Shown here in pieces: positions 6,697 through 12,954 of a DNA stretch of 15,203 bases (positions are counted from its first letter, which is position 1; each line of letters starts with the position of its first letter). Source of the stretch: UBA5314 sp964635975 (GTDB lineage Bacteria > Bacillota > Syntrophomonadia > Syntrophomonadales > Syntrophomonadaceae); contig CAZWPO010000045.1 of the NCBI GenBank assembly GCA_964635975.1, positions 1 through 15,203 on the forward strand. Reading direction: 5' to 3'. The notes under the pieces are model-generated. The model made no database searches, had not been told where the DNA came from, and saw only the letters and a list, made by a program, of their open reading frames with translations. The position numbers were made by a program, and so were the translations under genes.

Positions 6697-8637
6697 ATGT
6701 ATAGAAGAGGTAAATATTATATATTTTTTGTATTGATAGCGTTAGTTTTAAATTTATCTCCTGCTGTTTATGCAAAAAACGTTCAAGATATTAGTTCAGA
6801 AACCTTTTTAGATAATACAATAAAGTCCAAGTTGGAGAAATATCATATTCCCAATGCAACCGTAGCGGTTGTGAAGGATGGCGAAATTGTATATAAAAGA
6901 GGATTCGGCCTGGCAGATATTGAGAATAATATCCCAGTGGATGCCGACACTACCCTATTTCGTATCGGTTCTACTTCAAAATTAATTACCTGGACGGCAG
7001 TAATGCAGCTTGTTGAAGCGGGCAGGCTGGATCTAGATACTGATATTAATGAATATTTGGATTTTGAGATATCGCCACAGCTCGAAAAACCCCTCCAGAA
7101 AACTATAGCAGGCCCGATAACCATGACCCACTTGATGACCCATACACCAGGCTTTGAAGATCACCCAGACATGCTTTTCAGGCTTTCGCAAGACGAACTT
7201 TTACCTTTGAATGAATATATAAAGAAATACCTGCCGGCAAGGATATTTCCAGCTGGTGAAGTTGCTGCCTATTCAAATTATGGCACGGCTTTAGCAGGGT
7301 ATGTTGTAGAAAGAGTATCTGGTCAGCCCTTTTCTGAATATGTGGAGAAAAATATATTCGAGCCTTTGCATATGAACAACAGCACCTACCGACAGCCTCC
7401 AATATTAGAGTCATCAGCTCTTATTGCTAAACCCTATAGATTTATAAACGGATTATATACGGAAGCAAGTTTCGAATACCTCCTGCCCGAACCAGCCGGG
7501 AGTATGAGCAGTACCTCCTCAGATATGGCCAAATTTATGATAGCCCATTTATCTAGTGGTGCTTTTAATGGAGGACGAATCCTCAAGGAAGAGACACTAA
7601 AAGAAATGCATAAGCAGCACTTTACCCATGATCCGGCATTGGGAGGCATGACTCTTGGATTTATGGAGGGGGTCTTTAATGAAAAACAGGTGCTATTTCA
7701 TAGTGGAAGCACTATGCTCTATAACACAGGTCTTTATCTGGTGCCGGAAGTGAATACTGGAGTATATATTTCCTACAGCGGTGGGAATCATCTTGTCCAT
7801 TCCGAAGTTTTTCAGGAGTTTATGGATTATTATTATCCAATTCCAGCAAAAACACAGGGAATACCTGGGGAAACCAGCCTGGAAAGGGCTGAAAAGTTTG
7901 TAGGTGAATACCAGATGAACCGGAGAAATGTTACTACTGATGAGAAAATTGCCGGCATATTAGCCGGGGGTATTATAAATGTTGCTGTGAATGAAGAAGG
8001 ATATCTGATGGTAACTAACTGCGGAGAAACAAATCAATTTATTGAAATTGAGCATGGAGTCTATCAGAACCTCAGAGATGGAAGAACCCAGGATCCCTTT
8101 GGGCAGTTTCATAAAATTATATTTAAAAAAGATCCTTTGGGCAGAATTATGTTAACTACTGATGGCCCTATGACCTATTCTAAAGCTCCATTTTATTCAA
8201 CTCTGAGATTTACAGCCCTGGCGGCATTAAGCATAATTCTTGTCACAATAAGCGCATTTATTTACTGGATAATCAGAATGATATTTGCTTGGTTCAACAG
8301 GGGTAATAATAAAAGATTCGACTTGTCTGTCATTGCATCCTGGGTTGGAATTGCTACCAGTATTACCATTCTAATTTTATTCGCTCACTTGTTTTCTTCC
8401 GGTATCGATCCTATATACCAACTGCCAAGAGAAGCATACATGCCTTTAGAAACAAATTCGTTAATTGATTTTGTACCAACACTAATCTTGATTTTTTGTT
8501 GTTTGCTGGTGTTTTTCACAGTGGTTGCCTGGCGCAAAGGATTCTGGGGGCGGTTTGCCCGGGTGCATTATAGTATATTTACCATGGCAATTTTGGGCTT
8601 GATGTGGATGATAAAGTATTGGAATCTATTAGGTTAG
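6697..8637 (+). CDS. Serine beta-lactamase-like hydrolase (class C/PBP4* type) with four C-terminal membrane helices
   Basis: A 646-residue protein. A signal peptide or anchor covers residues 1-26 (hydrophobic run, then VYA-KN). The catalytic domain at about 35-375 is of the beta-lactamase/penicillin-binding (serine hydrolase, S12) type: SxxK is S92-T-S-K95, the second motif YSN is at 192-194, and HSG at 335-337 replaces KTG, as in many esterases and D-aminopeptidases of this fold. A linker or lipocalin-like domain (about 395-490) is followed by four hydrophobic segments near 503-530, 543-566, 592-612 and 623-641. The ribosome site GGGGG (6685-6689) lies in the end of tetR, 4 bases upstream. 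Members act on peptidoglycan stem peptides, D-amino-acid peptides, esters or lipopeptides outside the membrane. True beta-lactam resistance cannot be claimed from this sequence. Confidence 0.9.
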   Translation: MYRRGKYYIFFVLIALVLNLSPAVYAKNVQDISSETFLDNTIKSKLEKYHIPNATVAVVKDGEIVYKRGFGLADIENNIPVDADTTLFRIGSTSKLITWTAVMQLVEAGRLDLDTDINEYLDFEISPQLEKPLQKTIAGPITMTHLMTHTPGFEDHPDMLFRLSQDELLPLNEYIKKYLPARIFPAGEVAAYSNYGTALAGYVVERVSGQPFSEYVEKNIFEPLHMNNSTYRQPPILESSALIAKPYRFINGLYTEASFEYLLPEPAGSMSSTSSDMAKFMIAHLSSGAFNGGRILKEETLKEMHKQHFTHDPALGGMTLGFMEGVFNEKQVLFHSGSTMLYNTGLYLVPEVNTGVYISYSGGNHLVHSEVFQEFMDYYYPIPAKTQGIPGETSLERAEKFVGEYQMNRRNVTTDEKIAGILAGGIINVAVNEEGYLMVTNCGETNQFIEIEHGVYQNLRDGRTQDPFGQFHKIIFKKDPLGRIMLTTDGPMTYSKAPFYSTLRFTALAALSIILVTISAFIYWIIRMIFAWFNRGNNKRFDLSVIASWVGIATSITILILFAHLFSSGIDPIYQLPREAYMPLETNSLIDFVPTLILIFCCLLVFFTVVAWRKGFWGRFARVHYSIFTMAILGLMWMIKYWNLLG

Positions 8638-8677
8638 TTACATCTTTCAGAGCAAGCTGTTTCAGGGGGATAGAATC

Positions 8678-9397
8678 GTGTTATTGTGGATATGCCTGGC
8701 TTTGTTTTTCATGTATTTTGTGTGTTACGAAATCTGGTGGGGCCTGACCCGGTATAAGAAGATAATATTGGCAATAACTCAGGGAGATATGCCAAAAACC
8801 AGGTTGTATGTCAGGTTCATGCTTGGTTTATGGATTCCTGCAGGTTTAGTGTTCTTATTATTATTAACCGGACAGTTGGCCTGGCATGATTTGGGTTTAA
8901 GCTGGTTTAGGCTCAGAGGGCAATCCTGGCTATTTTACATATTGGCAGTAACAGCTATCCTCTATTTCTTGTATCTCATATATTCATTAATAGTCTTAAG
9001 AATTTATGCATTGAGAAATGTGAGTATAAACCAAAAAATGTCCGATGAAGTGAAAGCGCTTATTCCGGCGACCAAAAAGGAGAAACAGATTTGGATATTT
9101 ACTGCTATTACAGCCGGAATAACAGAAGAAGTACTTTTTAGGGGCTTCCTTTTTTATTTACTGGCTGAACTTTTTCCCGGTTTTGATACATTTTTGATTG
9201 CAGTTATTTCAGCATTGGTATTTGGAATAGGACACCTTTACCAGGGTTTGCTTGAAACAGTAAAGGCTATATTTATGGGCCTTATATTCGGACTGTTTTA
9301 TATCGCTTTCAGTACTATTATTCCCTGCATAGTATTACACATGATGCAAGATCTATGTGCTGTATATATGATAAATGAATCTTGCAGCAGTGAATAG
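8678..9397 (+). CDS. CPBP-family intramembrane metalloprotease (cassette 2)
   Basis: A 239-residue multi-pass membrane protein with the full CPBP signature: EEVLFR at 150-155 (EExxxR), FGIGH at 182-186 and HMMQD at 221-225 (HxxxD variant). Hydrophobic segments lie near 3-20, 47-67, 84-108, 137-149, 157-184 and 195-223. It starts with GTG at 8678, supported by AGGGGGA at 8664-8670; no better ATG exists. It follows the serine hydrolase gene by 40 bases and closes cassette 2. It is not an obvious duplicate of the CPBP protein at 2117-2983: length and motif variants differ. Substrate unknown; a role in immunity against a peptide or in processing a membrane protein is inference from the family. 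Confidence 0.9.
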   Translation: MLLWICLALFFMYFVCYEIWWGLTRYKKIILAITQGDMPKTRLYVRFMLGLWIPAGLVFLLLLTGQLAWHDLGLSWFRLRGQSWLFYILAVTAILYFLYLIYSLIVLRIYALRNVSINQKMSDEVKALIPATKKEKQIWIFTAITAGITEEVLFRGFLFYLLAELFPGFDTFLIAVISALVFGIGHLYQGLLETVKAIFMGLIFGLFYIAFSTIIPCIVLHMMQDLCAVYMINESCSSE

Positions 9398-9446
9398 TTT
9401 CCGCCACTATTTACAATCAAGACTTCACAAGAAATCTTTTTTTCCA

Positions 9447-9549
9447 GAGAGGTGGGGGGAGAACCCGCGATAGGGTTACGACGGCCATGGTTAGTCTAGT
9501 ACCGAGAGCGCCAAAACGGCGCAGGAGCCAGGGAATCCTGCTCTCGCCA
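9447..9549 (+). ncRNA. Unrecognised structured RNA with a tRNA-Ser-like 3' end
   Basis: GC-rich compared with its surroundings and followed by a perfect terminator. A gap-free three-way junction can be drawn: GAGAG 9504-9508 with CTCTC 9541-9545, hairpin CGCC/GGCG (9509-9512 with 9518-9521, loop AAAAC) and hairpin CAGGA/TCCTG (9522-9526 with 9536-9540). Upstream, AACCC/GGGTT (9462-9466 with 9473-9477) forms another hairpin. The 3' end reads CTCTC-G-CCA, like the acceptor end of the Ser tRNAs, and the CAGGA/TCCTG hairpin sits where a T-arm would be. No usable anticodon arm is seen. It could be a degenerate tRNA, a tRNA-derived RNA or an unrelated small RNA. The 5' boundary is uncertain. Confidence 0.45.
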
Positions 9550-9564
9550 CTTTAGAAACGATTG

Positions 9565-9596
9565 GAGTTTCAGCATGATCGCTGAAACTCTTTTTT
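9565..9596 (+). terminator. Intrinsic terminator after the structured RNA locus
   Basis: Perfect 10-bp stem GAGTTTCAGC (9565-9574) with GCTGAAACTC (9581-9590), loop ATGATC, then six T. It implies that a transcript ends here, either the structured RNA or the cassette 2 messenger. Confidence 0.9.
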
Positions 9597-9703
9597 ATAT
9601 ATGTCAGAAGTGGCCCGAAATAGGGTATTAATAATTTCCTACTAAACAATACTAATCTCTATAAAACTATGAGGAGTTTGCTAAAAATAACCATAATATT
9701 TGG

Positions 9704-9859
9704 ATGCAAAGAACAAATCTAATTGGAGGCGGTAGGGGACCAAATGATCAAATTATTGCGCATAGCAACCTTCCTTTAACTTTTGGAATTATGTTACCCG
9801 TCTTATTAATATTAATGTGTTTTGTCAAAGTATCTGAGTGGATGCCTCTATCCGAATAG
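9704..9859 (+). CDS. Possible small membrane protein, 51 residues (weak)
   Basis: ATG 9704 to TAG 9859 reads MQRTNLIGGG..., with a hydrophobic stretch (FGIMLPVLLILMCFV) near residues 27-41. The frame is open upstream to about 9668. There is no good ribosome site before the ATG and I recognise no family. It may be a remnant of a longer gene or chance. It lies in the otherwise gene-free 9398-10034 interval. Confidence 0.22.
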   Translation: MQRTNLIGGGRGPNDQIIAHSNLPLTFGIMLPVLLILMCFVKVSEWMPLSE

Positions 9860-9875
9860 CCAGGTAGAATTATGA

Positions 9876-10004
9876 TATAATCTACGTATGATTATCACAA
9901 GCCGATAATAAGGCATTTAACCAAACTGCCCGCAGGTCAAATAGTTAACTTTTAACTTGCAGAAACATTTTCCATTGCCATAATGTTGAAAATTATTATA
10001 TATA
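9876..10004 (+). promoter_or_regulatory. Two candidate promoters for the metF-like gene
   Basis: Candidate 1 is an extended -10, TGATATAAT (9873-9881), with no clear -35 box; it would give a leader of about 147 bases. Candidate 2 is TTGCCA (9975-9980) with TATATA at 9997-10002 (spacer 16) or 9999-10004 (spacer 18), giving a leader of about 25 bases. Nothing in this interval resembles a known riboswitch to me. Confidence 0.4.
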
Positions 10005-10021
10005 AGAGTCAGATTTTAAGG

Positions 10022-10037
10022 GGAGGAGAAGCAAATT
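10022..10037 (+). promoter_or_regulatory. Ribosome binding site that points to an ATT start codon
   Basis: GGAGGAG (10022-10028) is followed after 6 bases by ATT (10035-10037). Between the upstream in-frame stop TAA (10017-10019) and GTG 10098 there is no ATG, GTG or TTG in this frame; the only other near-cognate codon is CTG at 10062. The spacing and the conserved N-terminal residues encoded from here decide for ATT. Confidence 0.7.
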
Positions 10038-11552
10038 ACTAATCAGTTTAAGCAATCATTACTGGATAAATGCACATTTTCTGTCACATGGGAATTAGTG
10101 CCTGGGCGCGGAGCCCGGGAAAAAGCGCAAGAAGAAGTCATTAAATCGGCTATCCAGGCAGCAGAAGACGGAAGAATTCATGCACTCACCATAACCGATA
10201 ATCCCGGGGGAAGACCGGCAATATCAGCCGCCTATCTCGGCATGGAAATATTGAAATTGGGTATTGAACCCCTGGTTCACTTTACTTGCAAAGATAAAAA
10301 CCGCAACCAGATTGAATCTGAATTGTATGCTATGGATAGATCTGGAGTGAAAAACCTGCTTATTATGACTGGCGACTACCCAACAAGCGGATTTACAGGC
10401 CGTGCCAAACCCGTATTCGATTTGGATCCGGTCCATATTTTGGACTTGATAACCAAGATGAATAAAGGTCTGGAAGTCGCTGAAGAGAAATATCACCAGG
10501 CAAGTAGTTTCTTTGCGGGTGCTGTGGTTTCACCGTTTAAAGCCAGTGAAGCCGAATTGCTGCCGCAATATTTTAAATTAAAAAAGAAGATAGATCAGGG
10601 AGCTCAATTTGTAGTTACCCAGCTGGGATTTGATGCCCGAAAAATCCACGAAGTTCTGCAATACATCCGAGAGTACAAGTCAGATATCCCTGTAATCGGC
10701 AATATATATGTCCTGCCTTTCGGAGCAGGAAAGATGATGAATTCAAATCAGTTGCCTGGCTGTGTAGTAACTGATAAAATGCTGGCTGAACTTGATCAGG
10801 AGAGGAATGCTGATGATAAGGGAGCAGCATCTCGTCTGCTGCGGGCCGCTAAGATGTATGCTTTTATGAAAGGTATGGGTTTTGATGGAGTACACGTCGG
10901 CGGTCATAATTTAAAATACGAGCAGGTTAAATTTATTATTGAACGGGGAGAGGAGCTTAGTTCTGATTGGAAGAGTCTGATCTCTGAATTTGAATATCCG
11001 CAAGCCAACGGATTCTACTATTACGAAAAAGACGCACAGTCCGGTTTGAATAATGACGTACCCATAAACCGTGCATCGCTGCCGGCTGAACAGCCAGCAG
11101 GATTTGCTTATCGCCTCATGCGATTCTTCCATCATATGCTGTTCACGCCTAACAAGAACTTATATCCGCTTATGAGCAGATATTATCACGGCATTAATAA
11201 TCCGCGAAAGCATGCATTTGAACATTTATTAAAGACTATTGGCAATGACTGTAAAGACTGCGGTGACTGTGCATTACTCGATATCGCCTATATTTGCCCC
11301 ATGTCACAGTGTCCGAAACAACAGCGAAACGGGCCCTGCGGCGGTAGTTATAATGGCTGGTGCGAAGTCTACCCTGATGAAAAGAAGTGTATTTGGGTAA
11401 GAGCCTATGCAAGGCTTAAAAAATATCAAGAAGAGGCTGACCTTGAAAGCCTAAATATGCCTCCGGTTAACTGGGAGTTATATCAGACTTCCGCATGGTA
11501 TAATTATTATACTGGACGGGATCATTCGGCAGCCGGTAAGAAAAACAAATAG
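10035..11552 (+). CDS. metF: Methylenetetrahydrofolate reductase with cysteine-rich C-terminal (MetV-type) domain
   Basis: The enzyme reduces 5,10-methylene- to 5-methyl-tetrahydrofolate, the step feeding methionine synthesis or the methyl branch of the Wood-Ljungdahl pathway. Started at ATT 10035 it has 505 residues. The N-terminal 310 form the MetF-type barrel: TWELVPGRG (18-26, with the Glu equivalent to the catalytic acid), TDNPGG (54-59), HFTCKDKNR (82-90), LLIMTGDYP (108-116) and TQLGFD (195-200). The C-terminus (about 400-455) carries eight Cys (C406, C409, C412, C421, C426, C435, C443, C452), matching the MTHFR C-terminal domain found in MetV of acetogens, where it binds metal or iron-sulfur centres and partner proteins. 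A start at GTG 10098 would drop the TWEL part of the barrel, so it is unlikely. The gene converges on the fdhA-focA operon. Family sure, start codon likely but unusual. Confidence 0.92.
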   Translation: MTNQFKQSLLDKCTFSVTWELVPGRGAREKAQEEVIKSAIQAAEDGRIHALTITDNPGGRPAISAAYLGMEILKLGIEPLVHFTCKDKNRNQIESELYAMDRSGVKNLLIMTGDYPTSGFTGRAKPVFDLDPVHILDLITKMNKGLEVAEEKYHQASSFFAGAVVSPFKASEAELLPQYFKLKKKIDQGAQFVVTQLGFDARKIHEVLQYIREYKSDIPVIGNIYVLPFGAGKMMNSNQLPGCVVTDKMLAELDQERNADDKGAASRLLRAAKMYAFMKGMGFDGVHVGGHNLKYEQVKFIIERGEELSSDWKSLISEFEYPQANGFYYYEKDAQSGLNNDVPINRASLPAEQPAGFAYRLMRFFHHMLFTPNKNLYPLMSRYYHGINNPRKHAFEHLLKTIGNDCKDCGDCALLDIAYICPMSQCPKQQRNGPCGGSYNGWCEVYPDEKKCIWVRAYARLKKYQEEADLESLNMPPVNWELYQTSAWYNYYTGRDHSAAGKKNK

Positions 11553-11571
11553 AATAAGCAGCGTTTACGCG

Positions 11572-11594
11572 GGAGGGGAATACCTCTCCTTTGC
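11572..11594 (+). terminator. Probable terminator of the metF-like gene
   Basis: Stem GGAGGGG (11572-11578) with CCTCTCC (11583-11589), one G-T pair, loop AATA, followed by a short imperfect T-tract (TTTGCTGTT). It lies 19 bases after the stop. Confidence 0.55.
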
Positions 11595-11883
11595 TGTTCT
11601 TCCAGTAGTCATCACGTATTTATTATCGTCTATAAATCATTACATTATGCAATGAAAGCAACACATATTTTAAGGAGATATCTTCATTAGAAGGGAAGAT
11701 ATTTGAAGGCGGAGGCAATAGAATAATATAGCATGTATGCTGATTTCCTGAAACATGAAGCCAGGTTTTCGACGGAATAATCAATATTATCCATAAATAA
11801 GCACTTGCTTGCTTAAAGGCGGCGAGATAGAATATTAGCAGCAATCTAAGTATATAACAACACCTTTTTGGTGCTAAACAGGA

Positions 11884-11910
11884 GAGGAGGGGGGCATATG
11901 CCCCCCTCTC
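11884..11910 (-). terminator. GC-rich palindrome, candidate terminator of fdhA-focA
   Basis: A 22-bp perfect palindrome centred on CATATG (11887-11908), with six-G and six-C arms, is extended by GAG/CTC on both sides. On the - strand it lies 57 bases past the focA stop. A T-tract is missing on both strands, so termination strength is uncertain. Confidence 0.45.
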
Positions 11911-11928
11911 GGAGTAAGGAGATCAAAG

Positions 11929-11947
11929 TCAAGGGATATACCCTTGA
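11929..11947 (-). terminator. Small hairpin just past focA
   Basis: TCAAGGG (11929-11935) pairs with CCCTTGA (11941-11947) around a 5-base loop, 19 bases past the focA stop. Read on the - strand it is followed by CTTTGAT, a poor T-tract. It may act with the palindrome at 11884-11910. Confidence 0.35.
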
Positions 11948-11966
11948 TTTCTAATTTCTACGTCTA

Positions 11967-12905
11967 TTAAGCAGCGATGTTCTTCTTGGCAGCTCTTGAT
12001 GCAGGAAGCACATAGCTGTACCAGTACACACTGCCCACGAATATTCCGCCACCTACGATGTTGCCCAGGGTGACCGGGATCAGGTTCTTCATGATGAAGT
12101 TGCCCCAGGTCAGGGGTGCCAGTGATGCCTTGTAGGCAGCTATGGCAGCCGCGGCAGCATCAGGAGTCATGGCAGCGGTAACGGTGGCATTGGCAGCAAA
12201 GTCTACTATGCCAGGGATATGGGATACCAAAATGCCCATGGGGATAAAGAACATGTTGGCTACGCTATGCTCGAATCCGCTGGCAACGAAGGCCATGATC
12301 GGGAAGAAGATTCCGAACACTTTGCCAACCACGTCTTTGCTGGCCAGGGCTAACCATACAGCCAGACATACTAACCAGTTACAGAGGATAGCCCGGCAGA
12401 ACGCGGACATCCAGGTCAGTTTCACTTTGCCGAGGGCTACAGCGATAGCTTTGGCTCCAACTGCTCCGTTGAACAGGCCAACTGCAGGTGCGCCATCGAA
12501 GAATCCATAGAAACCACCGGCTAAGATATAAACCAGCAGGAGTGAACCGATAAAGTTGGCTATCCAGATGATTACCCAGTTCTTAAACAGGTCGCCCCAT
12601 GTGCAGTCGCCATTAAGGGCGCCGATCATGAAGAACATGTTGTTGCCGGTGAAGAGTTCGGCTCCACCTATTACTACCAGCATCAGGCCGGTGCTGAAAA
12701 CTGCTCCAAACATAAATTGTCCGAAGCCGTTGCCCAGGAACTTGGGAAGGTCATTGCTGATAACTGTGGCCAGGTTGGCGCCGAATCCGATGTAAGCACC
12801 TGCCAGCATACCCAAAACGATCAGCTGTCCCAGGGACAGGGTGCTCTTCTTGCTACTGGCTCCGCACGCGGCGGAAGCTACTTCTCCAGGAGCTAGGAAA
12901 TTCAT
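11967..12905 (-). CDS. focA: Formate/nitrite-family channel, probably a formate transporter
   Basis: A 312-residue FNT-family pentameric membrane channel moving formate or related monovalent anions. Six hydrophobic segments are evident. Family marks include GGAELFTGNNMFF (80-92), whose LFT part corresponds to the pore constriction loop, CNWLVCLAVW (175-184), and GFEHSVANMFF (210-220) with the central pore His at 213. I use ATG at 12905, three bases inside a possible TTG start at 12908, with AAAGGA upstream. The gene follows fdhA by 49 bases on the same strand, with no terminator between them. Sitting behind a formate dehydrogenase it is best read as the formate channel supplying or draining that enzyme. 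Nitrite or hydrosulfide transport is possible within the family but less supported by context. The region is less AT-rich than the accessory block. Confidence 0.92.
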   Translation of the reverse strand: MNFLAPGEVASAACGASSKKSTLSLGQLIVLGMLAGAYIGFGANLATVISNDLPKFLGNGFGQFMFGAVFSTGLMLVVIGGAELFTGNNMFFMIGALNGDCTWGDLFKNWVIIWIANFIGSLLLVYILAGGFYGFFDGAPAVGLFNGAVGAKAIAVALGKVKLTWMSAFCRAILCNWLVCLAVWLALASKDVVGKVFGIFFPIMAFVASGFEHSVANMFFIPMGILVSHIPGIVDFAANATVTAAMTPDAAAAAIAAYKASLAPLTWGNFIMKNLIPVTLGNIVGGGIFVGSVYWYSYVLPASRAAKKNIAA

Positions 12906-12954
12906 CAAGTATCATCCTTTCAACATGTAAATTAGAAATATGAAAGCAGTTCTT

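Larger units (their letters stand above)
11553..11966. other. Convergent intergenic region between metF and focA
   Basis: About 410 bases without a supportable gene. It contains hairpins listed separately, an 8-bp inverted repeat ATATCTTC/GAAGATAT (11678-11685 with 11695-11702) and a small CACC/GGTG hairpin at 11861-11873. No RNA family recognised. Confidence 0.5.

Noticed and set aside
9447..9549. tRNA-Sec (selC) for the selenoprotein fdhA
   Set aside because: No anticodon loop with TCA and no 8-bp acceptor stem can be drawn in this locus.
9447..9549. Small SRP RNA, which often follows tadA in Firmicutes
   Set aside because: The conserved SRP core with GGAA tetraloop and AGCAGCC is missing.
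9504..9550. Cobalamin riboswitch, because GAGCCAGGGAATCCTGC resembles a B12 box ahead of a methyl-transfer gene
   Set aside because: The upstream conserved parts of the riboswitch core are absent, and the target gene starts more than 400 bases past the terminator.
10098..11552. metF-like gene starting at GTG 10098
   Set aside because: It would delete conserved barrel residues TWEL and leave the strong ribosome site at 10022-10028 without a start.
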